Source of the DNA: DATBLE01 sp963791425
GTDB lineage: Bacteria > Actinomycetota > Thermoleophilia > Gaiellales > Gaiellaceae
Length of the DNA: 64,000 nt
Reading direction: 5' to 3'
NCBI GenBank assembly: GCA_963791425.1
Contig: CAWBSE010000003.1
Span: forward strand, 806,001-870,000
The position numbers and the translations under genes are program-made. Each line of letters starts with the position of its first letter. Positions within the stretch are counted from its first letter, which is position 1. This document shows positions 54,315 to 64,000 of the stretch, in pieces. The notes beneath the pieces were generated by a model. It was not told where the DNA came from. It saw only the letters and a list, made by a program, of their open reading frames with translations, and did not search any database.

Positions 54315-55606
54315 CCACCTTCAGGGAAGACGGGCACCGCGCGATCGACTGGGCGGCCGACTACCTCGAGGGCGTCGGCGACCTGCCGGTGCTGGCGCAG
54401 GTGAAGCCCGGCGACATCCGCGCGAAGCTGCCGGCGTCGCCGCCGGAGCAGGCGGAGAGCTTCGACGCCGTGCTGCGCGACCTCGACGAGATCCTGCTCC
54501 CCGGCGTCACGCACTGGCAGCATCCGCGGTTCTTCGCGTACTTCGCCGTGTCCGGCTCCGAGCCGGGGATCCTGGCCGAGCTGCTCGCCGCCACGCTGAA
54601 CAACGTCGGCTTCCTCTGGCGCACGGCTCCCGCGTCCACCGAGCTCGAGTTGCTGGTCGCCGACTGGGTCGCCCAGCTGATCGGGCTGCCGGCCGGCTGG
54701 CACGGGCACATCGAGGACACCGCCTCCACGTCGACGCTCGCAGCGCTGATCGCCGCGCGGCGCACGACCGGCCGCAACGTCGTCGTCTGCTCGCCGCACA
54801 CGCACTCGGCCACGCACAAGGCGGCGCAGATGCTCGGGATGGAGCTGCGGGAGACCGCCGCCGACGACGAGTACCGCATGATCCCGGGCTCGGTGGCGCT
54901 CGACGACGCCGCCGTCGTCGTCGCGACGGTCGGGACGACGTCCACCGCCTCGGTCGACCCGCTCCCGGCGGTGGCCGAGTGGAGCAAACAGGCCGGTGCC
55001 TGGCTGCACGTCGACGCCGCCTACGCCGGCTCCGCGATGGTCTGCCCCGAGCTGCGCTGGGCGTTCGCGGGGATCGATCAGGCCGACTCGCTGGTGATCA
55101 ACCCGCACAAGTGGATGTTCACGCCGATGGACTGCTCGCTGCTCTGGACGAGCCGCCCGGACGAGTTCCGTGCCGCGTTCTCGCTCGTCCCCGAGTTCCT
55201 GCGGACGACCGACGAGGGCGAGCTCAACATCAGCGAGTACGGCCCGGCGCTCGGCCGCCGCTTCCGTTCGCTGAAGCTCTGGGCGGTGCTGCGCTGCTAC
55301 GGCGCGGAGGGTCTCCGCGCCCGCGTGCGTGAGGCGATCCGCCTCGCGGAGCTGTTCGAGGGCTGGGTGCGCGACGAGCCCGGCTGGGAGGTCTGCGCGC
55401 CACGCCACTTCTCGCTCGTCTGCTTCCGGCGTGACGGCACCGACGAGGAGAACGCCGAGACCCTCGAGCGCGTGAATTCGAGCGGCGAGATCTTCATCTC
55501 GCACACCAGGCTCGACGGGCGGTACGTCCTGCGCCTTGCCGTCGGCAACGACCGCACGACCGAGGACGACGTTCGGCGCGCGTGGGACGTCCTACGTCCT
55601 GGGTAA
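54257..55606 (+). CDS. PLP-dependent decarboxylase (aromatic amino acid/glutamate group II), unclear start
   Basis: Group II decarboxylase pattern: FREDGHRAIDWAADYLE, HPRFFAYF, TSTLAALIAARRTTGRNVVV, HVDAAYAGSAMVCPELR, then the PLP lysine in INPHKWMFTPMDCSLLW, and RFRSLKLWAVLRCYG. It resembles aromatic-L-amino-acid decarboxylases; the true amine product is unknown. No ATG lies at the expected N-terminus. GTG at 54257 lies inside polX and adds about 18 residues; ATA at 54311, overlapping the polX stop and preceded by AAGGTGA, matches family length better. The gene is otherwise intact. Confidence 0.9.
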   Translation: MADEGADREHAPLVEGEEIATFREDGHRAIDWAADYLEGVGDLPVLAQVKPGDIRAKLPASPPEQAESFDAVLRDLDEILLPGVTHWQHPRFFAYFAVSGSEPGILAELLAATLNNVGFLWRTAPASTELELLVADWVAQLIGLPAGWHGHIEDTASTSTLAALIAARRTTGRNVVVCSPHTHSATHKAAQMLGMELRETAADDEYRMIPGSVALDDAAVVVATVGTTSTASVDPLPAVAEWSKQAGAWLHVDAAYAGSAMVCPELRWAFAGIDQADSLVINPHKWMFTPMDCSLLWTSRPDEFRAAFSLVPEFLRTTDEGELNISEYGPALGRRFRSLKLWAVLRCYGAEGLRARVREAIRLAELFEGWVRDEPGWEVCAPRHFSLVCFRRDGTDEENAETLERVNSSGEIFISHTRLDGRYVLRLAVGNDRTTEDDVRRAWDVLRPG

Positions 55607-56641
55607 CAGCACGATCATGATCGCGTAGACGGCTACCAGCGCGATCGAGTCGATGCCGAGCCAGAGGAACGTGCGCTTCGGCCGCGCGATCACCGCCGCC
55701 GCCGCGATCCCGGTCATCAGCAGCCCGGCGGCGCCGAGCCACACGTCCGAGCCGCGTGCGGCGACGATCACGGGAGTGCCGGCGATCAGGTCGGCCAGCA
55801 GAAAGAGCGTCAGCTGGAACGAGTTCCCGCCGAAGATGTCGCCCATCGCGAGCTGGTGGTCGCCGAGGCGGACGGCCGCGATGCCGCTCGAGATCTCCGG
55901 CAGGGCGGTCGCCGCGGCCAGGATCGTCGCTCCGAAGACGGCGCCCTGCATGCCCCAGCGTCCGGCCAGCTGGCTGCCCGACGACTGCAGACTGACGCCC
56001 GCGGCGAGCGTGACCGCGGAGGCGAGGCCGAAGACGAGCACGACGAACGCCGTCGAGCGCTTGGTGTACGGCCGTTCCTCCTGCTCGTGCGGCTCGCGCC
56101 GGTGACGCCGCCCGGGCACGCTCCCCGGCATCTCGATCTTCCAGTCGCCGTGCAGACGCACCTGGTTGACGACCCACAGGCCGCCGAGCCAGAGGACGAC
56201 GGCCAGGATGGACGTCGGGCTGACACCGCCGATGCTCGTCGACGCCGGCAGCGCCGCACCGCCGAGCACGGTCGCGAGCACGACGATGACGACCAGCGCT
56301 TCCAGGACGGGGATGAGCGAGCCGACCAGGAAGCTCAGCGGGCGCTTCTTGCCGGCCGCGCCGTCGAGTGCGACGAGGACGAGCGTCTGGATCGCGATCC
56401 CGCCGATCAGGTTGCCCACCGCCAACGAGAGATGCCCCGCGATGCACGCCGAGGTGACGATCGCGATCTCGGGGAGCGTCCCCGCGATCGCCAGCAGGAC
56501 GGCCCCGCCGAGCGCCTCGCCGAGGTTCAGGCGCCGGTCGAGCGAGTCGGTCGCCTTCGAGAGGAAGGTGCCGGCGACCCAGGTCGCTGCGGCGCCCGCG
56601 ACGAACACGGCGACCAGCAGCGGAGTGGACAGGCTGCCCAC
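55592..56641 (-). CDS. CaCA-family cation exchanger (Na+/Ca2+ or H+/Ca2+ type)
   Basis: About ten membrane segments. The two alpha repeats are GEALGGAVLLAIAGTLPEIAI (residues about 41-61) and GAVFGATILAAATALPEISSGI (near 234-255), each with the acidic PE of the ion site. GNLIGGIAIQTLV and GDIFGGNSFQLTLFLL are the matching second helices. A charged loop with arginines and histidines (GRRHRREPHEQEERPY) lies near residue 185. 349 residues. Ion identity cannot be read from sequence. The 3' end overlaps the decarboxylase gene by 15 bp. Confidence 0.88.
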   Translation of the reverse strand: MGSLSTPLLVAVFVAGAAATWVAGTFLSKATDSLDRRLNLGEALGGAVLLAIAGTLPEIAIVTSACIAGHLSLAVGNLIGGIAIQTLVLVALDGAAGKKRPLSFLVGSLIPVLEALVVIVVLATVLGGAALPASTSIGGVSPTSILAVVLWLGGLWVVNQVRLHGDWKIEMPGSVPGRRHRREPHEQEERPYTKRSTAFVVLVFGLASAVTLAAGVSLQSSGSQLAGRWGMQGAVFGATILAAATALPEISSGIAAVRLGDHQLAMGDIFGGNSFQLTLFLLADLIAGTPVIVAARGSDVWLGAAGLLMTGIAAAAVIARPKRTFLWLGIDSIALVAVYAIMIVLLPRT

Positions 56642-56660
56642 CCGTCTAGCCTACGGCCAC

Positions 56661-57176
56661 GTGTTCCCCCGCGAGGTCGAGACCGAACGACTGCTGCTCC
56701 GCCAATGGGCCGAGGACGACGCCGGGCCGTTGGCGGAGATTTACGAGCAGCCCGAGTACCTGGAGACGATGCCCGCGCTCGACCTCGAGGGCACGCGCGC
56801 GCAGGTGAGCCGGTTCATGCTCAGCTGGGAGGTGGACGGGTACTCGCAGTGGGCGGCCTGCGACCGGGCGACCGGCCGGCTGATCGGGCGGATCGGCGTG
56901 CTCTGCCACCACGACTGGCCACTCTCCGACCGTCCGGTTCCAGAAGTCGGCTGGGTGCTCCACCGGGACGTCTGGGGGCGCGGCCTCGCCACCGAGGGCG
57001 GGCAGGCCGGGGTCGACGCGTGGCGCGGCCACCTGCCGGACGAGCCGCTCCTCTACTCGTTCACGACCGCGAACAACGTCCGCTCGCGCGCGGTGATGGC
57101 GCGGCTCGGCTTCACCGAGCAGGGCACGGCCGCCTGGCGCGGCTACGACATCGTCTGGCACTCACTCGCCAGATAA
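56661..57176 (+). CDS. GNAT acetyltransferase (RimJ/RimL-like)
   Basis: REVETERLLLRQWAEDDAGPLAEIY is the usual N-terminus of RimJ-type GNATs. The acetyl-CoA loop is VWGRGLATEGGQAGVDAW near residue 110, and TTANNVRSRAVMARLGF near 138 is the second signature. 171 residues. GTG at 56661 is divergent from the exchanger gene by 19 bp, and the stop overlaps the NUDIX gene. Substrate unknown. Confidence 0.85.
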   Translation: MFPREVETERLLLRQWAEDDAGPLAEIYEQPEYLETMPALDLEGTRAQVSRFMLSWEVDGYSQWAACDRATGRLIGRIGVLCHHDWPLSDRPVPEVGWVLHRDVWGRGLATEGGQAGVDAWRGHLPDEPLLYSFTTANNVRSRAVMARLGFTEQGTAAWRGYDIVWHSLAR

Positions 57177-57719
57177 CGCTGCCAGCGCAGCGTCGTGCAG
57201 CGCGACCCGGTAGCGCCAGAACGCCCGGTCCGTGGCGAGCAGCCGCTCGCGCAGCGGCCCTGCGAGCTCCTCGGCCGTGCCCCACCGCGCCTCGGCGATC
57301 TCCTCGAGGTCGTGCGGCGTGATCTCCTCGTCGGTCGTGGTCGCCGAGAAGACGTGCGTCCGCCAGTCGAGCACCCGGCCGTCGTGCGCGAACCGCGCGT
57401 GCGTCTCGACCAGGTAGCGGTCGAGCTCGACTCGCAGGCCCGTCTCCTCGTACGCCTCCCGCAGCACGGCTTCGACGAAGTCCTCGCCCTCCTTGACGCC
57501 GCCGCCCGGCGGCCGCCACATGTCCGGCGCGAACGGGTGCTTGCGGATCAACGCGAGTCGCTCGCCGTTGAAGATGAACAGCGTGACGTCGTGGGTGCGC
57601 ACCGGGTTGTAGGTGGCGATCCCGTACTCGCGCTCGGAGATGTCGCCCTCCCACTCCAGGATCACGGGCTCCCCGTAACGGGCGCGGATCGGGGCCAGGA
57701 CTTCGTCCGTGAGGTGCAT
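57162..57719 (-). CDS. NUDIX hydrolase
   Basis: A full Nudix box lies in PPGGGVKEGEDFVEAVLREA followed by YEETGL (residues about 77-102). The preceding VTLFIFNGERLALIRKHPF and following HARFAHDGRVLDWRTHVF fit the fold. 185 residues. Likely hydrolyses a nucleoside diphosphate derivative. ATG at 57719 shares its first base with the upstream stop, so it is coupled to the phosphatase gene. Confidence 0.9.
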   Translation of the reverse strand: MHLTDEVLAPIRARYGEPVILEWEGDISEREYGIATYNPVRTHDVTLFIFNGERLALIRKHPFAPDMWRPPGGGVKEGEDFVEAVLREAYEETGLRVELDRYLVETHARFAHDGRVLDWRTHVFSATTTDEEITPHDLEEIAEARWGTAEELAGPLRERLLATDRAFWRYRVALHDAALAALSGE

Positions 57720-58435
57720 CAGAGCTGCCGCAGCAGGTCGACGAGCGCGGCCGTTCCCTCGACGACGACATCGGCCGCGCCGGCCAGCTCGCCCGGGCTC
57801 TCGGCGGAGACCACCGCGACCCGCACCGCCAGGTCGAGGTCGTCGAGCCCGCGGAACGCCTCCAGATCGGTCGAGTCGTCCCCGGCGTAGAGCGCCCGCT
57901 GGAGCCCGCGTTCGTCGAGCAGCGCGCGTACTGCGGTGCCCTTGTTCGCGTCGACCGGCGGTAGCACCTCCAGCACCTTTCGCCCCCAGCGCGCGCGCAG
58001 ACCCAGCGCCTCCGCCTTCCGCTCGACCTCCTGCAGCGATGCGACCGCCGCGGCCTCGTCGGGCGCCGTCCGGTAGTGAAAGGCCGCCGAGAACTGTTTT
58101 CGCTCCGGCTCCCAGCCGCTCTCTGCGACCAGCTGGTCGAGCTCGTCGCCCCACTCCTCGGCGCGCGGGTCGAAGCCCATCCCGTGCTCGCCGACATAGG
58201 TCAGCTCGGGGACGCCCACCACCCGGCGTGCATCCCCCTCGGTGCGGCCGCTGACGCAGGCGACCAGTGCGTACCGCCGGGCGAGGCCCCGCAGGATCTC
58301 GCGGGTCTCCTCGGGGACGGACGCGGCGTCCGGCGTGTCGACGATCGGCGCGAGCGTGCCGTCCACGTCGAGCAGCACGCCCGCCTCGTCGGGGCGGGCG
58401 GCGAGGCGTGCGACCGCGTCCGCCGGCTCGACCAT
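57719..58435 (-). CDS. otsB: Trehalose-6-phosphate phosphatase (HAD)
   Basis: HAD phosphatase with DxDGT at VLLDVDGTLAPIVDTP (residues 22-37), SGRTEGDARRVVGVPE, YVGEHGMGF, and the trehalose-phosphatase pattern GRKVLEVLPPVDANKGTAVR followed by AGDDSTDLEAFRGL. 238 residues. No trehalose-6-phosphate synthase lies in the window. Naming rests on these motifs; a mannosyl-3-phosphoglycerate-type relative cannot be excluded. Confidence 0.87.
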   Translation of the reverse strand: MVEPADAVARLAARPDEAGVLLDVDGTLAPIVDTPDAASVPEETREILRGLARRYALVACVSGRTEGDARRVVGVPELTYVGEHGMGFDPRAEEWGDELDQLVAESGWEPERKQFSAAFHYRTAPDEAAAVASLQEVERKAEALGLRARWGRKVLEVLPPVDANKGTAVRALLDERGLQRALYAGDDSTDLEAFRGLDDLDLAVRVAVVSAESPGELAGAADVVVEGTAALVDLLRQL

Positions 58436-58454
58436 CTGTGGAGAATAGGGAAGC

Positions 58455-58802
58455 GTGGTGCAGCTGGTCATGATCGGAATCGCGGCGGGCTTCTTCAGTG
58501 CGCTGTTCGGCGTCGGCGGCGGCATCGTGATCGTGCCGCTGCTGTTGCTCTCCGGCCGCTGGCTCGAGCGGCCCGCCATGGCGACGTCGCTGGCCGCGAT
58601 CGGCATCATCGCGGTCGTGGGCACGGTCTCCTACGGCTTCCACGGCGAGCTCGAGGCCGGCCCGGCGATGCTCGTCGGCATCCCCGCCGCCCTCGGCGCG
58701 ATCGGCGGCACGGCGCTCCAGCAGCGAATTGCCGGCCGGACACTCTCGCTTCTCTTCGCCCTCCTCCTCGCCGGCATCGGCGTGAAGCTGCTGATCGGAT
58801 GA
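58455..58802 (+). CDS. Half-size TSUP (TauE/SafE) membrane protein, first of a pair
   Basis: 115 residues, four membrane helices. The TauE/SafE repeat motif GFFSALFGVGGGIVIVPLLL lies near the N-terminus. Full-length TSUP transporters carry two such repeats in about 250 residues; this protein has one. Overlap with the next gene (ATGA) suggests the two halves work together, probably exporting a sulfur- or carbon-containing anion. Starts at GTG 58455, divergent from otsB by 19 bp. Confidence 0.85.
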   Translation: MVQLVMIGIAAGFFSALFGVGGGIVIVPLLLLSGRWLERPAMATSLAAIGIIAVVGTVSYGFHGELEAGPAMLVGIPAALGAIGGTALQQRIAGRTLSLLFALLLAGIGVKLLIG

Positions 58803-59182
58803 GCTGGGACGTCGTCCTGCTGGCGATCGGCCTCGGCGTGGTCGCCGGTGTCCTCGCGGGGCTGTTCGGCGTGGGTGGGGGCATCCTGTTCGTGCCGACG
58901 CTCGTGCTCGGCCTCGGCCTCACTCAGTTGCACGCCGAGGCGAGCTCGCTGCTGGCGATCATCCCGACCGTGATCGCCGGCACCTGGCGCCAGCAGAAGT
59001 ACGGAAACGTGCGGTGGCGCCCGGCGATCATCCTCGGGATCGCCGCTGTGGCGGGGGTCGAGGGCGGTGTCGTCGTCGCCGAACGACTCCCGGAACACAC
59101 GCTGCAACGGCTGTTCGGAGTGCTGATGATCGTGGTCGCGTCGCAGATCGCCTGGCGTGCGTGGCGGCGGCGACCAGCCTGA
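58799..59182 (+). CDS. Half-size TSUP (TauE/SafE) membrane protein, second of a pair
   Basis: 127 residues, four helices, with the same motif GVLAGLFGVGGGILFVPTLVL. The loop HAEASSLLAIIPTVIAG corresponds to the second half of a normal TSUP repeat. C-terminus is arginine-rich (RAWRRRP), suggesting a cytoplasmic end. Together with the upstream gene it equals one full-length transporter, so a heterodimer is likely. Confidence 0.85.
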   Translation: MSWDVVLLAIGLGVVAGVLAGLFGVGGGILFVPTLVLGLGLTQLHAEASSLLAIIPTVIAGTWRQQKYGNVRWRPAIILGIAAVAGVEGGVVVAERLPEHTLQRLFGVLMIVVASQIAWRAWRRRPA

Positions 59183-59201
59183 GTGCCCATAATGAACTGC
59201 C

Positions 59202-60731
59202 GTGAAATGGCGCCTCAGCCTGTTCGTGGTCCCGGCCGCCGCCTGCGCTGCTCTTGCCGGCGGTGCGTCTGGGTCCCCTCCGGTCGCCCTGGGACCGCCG
59301 GCCACCGCCGACGGTCTCGCGATTCAGGTCGTCGGCACCGACCAGGCGCTGCTTGCCGCGACGAGTGAGGCGACCGCCCCGCCTGACGCCGACGTCCCCG
59401 ACGCGGCCTTCGCGTACCCGGACGACGGCTCCGTGATCTCGGCCGACTCGACGTCCGCAAACGGTTCGGCGAGCGGCTCCGACGGCACGGCGAGCATGAC
59501 GACGAAGGTGAGCAAGCTCTCGCTGTTCCTCGGCGAGATCACGGCCGACCAGGTCACCGCGTCGGTCAGTTCGGCCGGCACGGTCGGCGACCTCTCCGAC
59601 TCGACTCTCGAGAATCTGATGGTCTTCGGCGCGCCCGTCGTGGTGGGGCCGAACGTGCGGATCGCGCTCGCGGACTGGGGCCACGCGGTGTTGCTCGCGC
59701 AGACGACGAAGAAGGGCGATGCCGGAACGCTGTCGTGGCGGGGCACGGTCACGGCGCTGGTCGTCCACCTCGACGCCGACCACGGAGGCCTGCCCGCCGG
59801 AAGCGAGATCCGGATCGGCTACGCCGACGCGTACGCCCGGCCGCCCGAGGCGGCGAGCACGACGACGACCGCCGCAGGGACGACGACGTCGGGCGGCGGC
59901 GCGATCGCGCCCCCGCGCATCCACCGGGTCGTCCCGCAGATGCCGGCGCCCGGGTTCGTGCCGGGAGCGGCGGCCGGCGTGAAGACGGCGGGGAAGAAGC
60001 CGAAGACCAAGGGCGGGCCGCTCGTCCTCACGCCCCCGACCGTGACGCCGAAGCTGACCTCCGGCGGCTACGTCTTCCCGGTCTACGGCCCGTCGGGTTA
60101 CAGCGACACGTTCGGCGCCGCGCGCGCGGATGTCTCCGGGGGCTGGCACCACGGTGACGACATCTTTGCGCCCCTCGGGGCGCCGATCCTCGCGGTCGCC
60201 AACGGGACGGTCTTCTCGGTCGGCTGGAACGAGGTCGGCGGCTGGCGCCTGTGGTTGCGCGACCAGGGCGGGAACGAGTTCTACTACGCGCATCTCTCCG
60301 CCTACACGAGCCTGGCGGTGAACGGCCGGCACGTGAAGGCGGGCCAGGTGCTCGGGTTCGTCGGCAACACGGGCGACGCGCAGGGCACGCCGTTCCATCT
60401 CCACTTCGAGGTGCACCCGGTCTCGATGCTGTTCCTCGGCTACGACGGCGCCGTCGACCCGACGAAGTACCTGGACGCGTGGAAGCGGCTCGACGACGTC
60501 CGCATCCTTCCGGCGGTGCCGGTGTACACGACGGCCGCGCAGAACTCGTCGGCCGCGAGCAGCGCGCCGGCGCCGGGCGCGATCCTGCTCGAGTCGAGCG
60601 ACATCTCCACCGCGAGCGGCCTCGACCCCGGGTCGCTGCGTCGCGCGATGCGCGGGCCGGCTCCCGCCCAGGCGGGCGGCAGCTCGCCGGGAGACCTCCC
60701 GACGCCGCTGCCGATCCTCGATCGCGCCTAG
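59202..60731 (+). CDS. Secreted M23-family peptidase
   Basis: A signal peptide (RLSLFVVPAAACAALAGGASG) precedes a low-complexity region and a proline/lysine-rich linker. The M23 (LytM) domain at residues about 285-420 has GGWHHGDDIFAPLGAPI (zinc H-x3-D) and TPFHLHFEVHP (HxH), so it looks catalytically complete. It should cleave peptidoglycan cross-links or shape wall growth. The C-terminal tail is disordered and serine-rich. GTG at 59202. Confidence 0.88.
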   Translation: MKWRLSLFVVPAAACAALAGGASGSPPVALGPPATADGLAIQVVGTDQALLAATSEATAPPDADVPDAAFAYPDDGSVISADSTSANGSASGSDGTASMTTKVSKLSLFLGEITADQVTASVSSAGTVGDLSDSTLENLMVFGAPVVVGPNVRIALADWGHAVLLAQTTKKGDAGTLSWRGTVTALVVHLDADHGGLPAGSEIRIGYADAYARPPEAASTTTTAAGTTTSGGGAIAPPRIHRVVPQMPAPGFVPGAAAGVKTAGKKPKTKGGPLVLTPPTVTPKLTSGGYVFPVYGPSGYSDTFGAARADVSGGWHHGDDIFAPLGAPILAVANGTVFSVGWNEVGGWRLWLRDQGGNEFYYAHLSAYTSLAVNGRHVKAGQVLGFVGNTGDAQGTPFHLHFEVHPVSMLFLGYDGAVDPTKYLDAWKRLDDVRILPAVPVYTTAAQNSSAASSAPAPGAILLESSDISTASGLDPGSLRRAMRGPAPAQAGGSSPGDLPTPLPILDRA

Positions 60732-61157
60732 TTACGCGCCGTTGACGGACGAGTCGTCGAAGCCGAACTCGTCGCCACCGCCGAACAGCTTGTCCTTCAG
60801 CCAGCGCCGCGTGTCCGGGCCCGTAACCGGGTTGTAGAGCACGACCGCGGTCACGCCCACGACGAGCAGGAACTTCGCGCCGCCGTGGCTCTTGTCGCGG
60901 CGTCCCTGCAGCCGCAGGGCGGCCTCACGGAGCTCGGCGAGGGCGACCCGGAGATTGGCCTGAATGTCCTGGTCGGTCGCAACGCGCGTGGCCGCGCTGA
61001 CCACGCCGCGCGGGGCGATCAGTTCGTCGTAGATGACGCGGGCGGCGCCGTAGGCCGCTTTCGCGTGGTCGCGGAGCTCCTCGTCGTGCAGCGCACGATC
61101 CACGTACGGTTTCGCTGTCCCGGCCACATTTGCCACCTTGTCTGTCGTCGTCGGCAT
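60732..61157 (-). CDS. Small protein with one membrane helix, unknown function
   Basis: 141 residues: a helical N-terminal half (VANVAGTAKPYVDRALHDEE, LRVALAELREAALRLQGRRD) followed by one membrane segment (KFLLVVGVTAVVLYNPVTGP) and a C-terminal acidic tail. The NPVTGPDTRRWLKDKLFGG stretch is typical of small actinobacterial proteins of unknown function. ATG at 61157 faces the lipoprotein gene, 34 bp apart. Confidence 0.6.
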   Translation of the reverse strand: MPTTTDKVANVAGTAKPYVDRALHDEELRDHAKAAYGAARVIYDELIAPRGVVSAATRVATDQDIQANLRVALAELREAALRLQGRRDKSHGGAKFLLVVGVTAVVLYNPVTGPDTRRWLKDKLFGGGDEFGFDDSSVNGA

Positions 61158-61191
61158 GGTTCGCGTCCTTTCGGTCGTAATACTTCGTCGA

Positions 61192-61737
61192 GTGTATCCC
61201 CAGGGAGACAGCTGCAAACGATACGTGCCGCTCGCGGCCGGGCTCGTGCTGCTCGCCGTCGTGGCCGCGGGCTGCGGCGGGAAGAGCGGTGGAGGCGGCG
61301 GTGAGTCGACCGACGTCACGCTCGTCCAGGACGTGAACGGGCCGGGATTCACGTTCCGCGCCCTGTCGGCCTGGCCGGTGACGGTGGGCGCCACCTCTGC
61401 GGTTTCGAGGAAGAACGAGTCGACACTCGTCTCGGTGGTCGTCACGCCGCTGCTCAAGCCGTACAGGCCGGCGCTCTTCCCGAAGGTGGTCACGGAACTG
61501 GACCGGGTCGCGGGCGAGCTGGCCGGAAAGCTCGGCGGCAAGGTCACGTCGAAGAAGACCGCGATCGTCGCCGGCCGGAAGGCGAGGACGTACGACATCG
61601 CGCACGGCGACCTCGTCGACCGGATCACGTTCGTCCTGAAAGGGAAGTCGAACTACCAGCTCACCTGCCGCTGGTCCAACGCGGGCGGTGTGACCGACGG
61701 CTGCGGGCTGCTCGCGACGTCCTTCCGGTTCCGCTAG
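61192..61737 (+). CDS. Putative lipoprotein
   Basis: A basic start (SCKRY), hydrophobic run (LAAGLVLLAVVAAGC) and lipobox-like AAGC suggest lipid attachment at cysteine 28 if GTG 61192 is used; GTG 61225 would remove the basic residues. The mature part has a glycine-rich spacer (GGKSGGGGG), then beta-rich sequence (FTFRALSAWPVTVG, KKTAIVAGRKARTYDI) with two more cysteines that could pair. Family not recognised. Converges on lon with 8 bp between the stops. Confidence 0.7.
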   Translation: MYPQGDSCKRYVPLAAGLVLLAVVAAGCGGKSGGGGGESTDVTLVQDVNGPGFTFRALSAWPVTVGATSAVSRKNESTLVSVVVTPLLKPYRPALFPKVVTELDRVAGELAGKLGGKVTSKKTAIVAGRKARTYDIAHGDLVDRITFVLKGKSNYQLTCRWSNAGGVTDGCGLLATSFRFR

Positions 61738-61745
61738 CTGCTGCT

Positions 61746-64000
<2,255 letters not shown>

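Overview
The window is a GC-rich bacterial chromosome segment that contains the replication origin. The order parB-parA-rsmG-jag(khpB)-yidC-rnpA/yidD-rpmH on the minus strand, facing dnaA-dnaN-recF-dciA(DUF721)-gyrB-gyrA on the plus strand, is the classic oriC neighbourhood. High GC, frequent GTG starts, the DciA-type helicase loader gene and the gene complement suggest a deep-branching actinobacterium of the Thermoleophilia/Gaiellales kind. That placement is an inference, not a sequence match.

Layout. 1-4 kb: the end of an FMN-binding protein with its flavin transferase ApbE, tRNA-Ile(GAU), a DUF1254/DUF1214 protein and glutamate decarboxylase. 4-18 kb: the origin block, with DnaA-box-like sites on both sides of dnaA. 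18-22 kb: a MerR-type regulator, a slipin/NfeD membrane pair and a secreted PGRP-type amidase. 22-31.5 kb: an ECF sigma gene translationally coupled to fabZ-fabH-fabD-fabG-fabF (no acpP), then HAD, tandem-GNAT and arginase-like genes, then accD-accA. 31.6-38.2 kb: LigD (PE-LIG-POL order), a beta-helix exoprotein, a NIF3 protein, and NDH-2 next to a secreted cysteine-repeat protein. 38.3-47.1 kb: a Kdp potassium-uptake locus with unusual structure (KdpD split in two, transporter order F-A-C-B, extra small proteins) that is riddled with single-base frameshifts. 47-64 kb: MrfA/Hrq1-like helicase, thiD, thiL, thioredoxin, polyprenol-phosphate glycosyltransferase, PolX, a PLP decarboxylase, a CaCA exchanger, NUDIX, trehalose-phosphatase, a half-size TSUP pair, an M23 peptidase, two small envelope proteins and Lon (5' end outside the window).

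How the genes fit together. The origin block covers initiation, segregation, supercoiling and membrane insertion. The fab and acc genes form a fatty-acid block that starts with its own sigma factor. ApbE probably flavinylates the FMN-binding protein upstream. The Kdp locus is a complete K+ pump with its two-component control once frameshifts are corrected.

The dominant anomaly is the frameshifts. At least 26 sites are inferred from protein continuity, nearly all consistent with one extra base, with 17 of them in kdpA, kdpC and kdpB. The reconstructed peptides keep their family motifs, so base-calling or assembly insertions are the leading explanation and gene decay the alternative. No mobile element, prophage, CRISPR array or defence island was seen. 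I do not see a convincing wholly new system. The most novel candidates are the disulfide-repeat secreted protein beside NDH-2, the split-KdpD architecture, and several genes whose only start next to the upstream stop is non-canonical.
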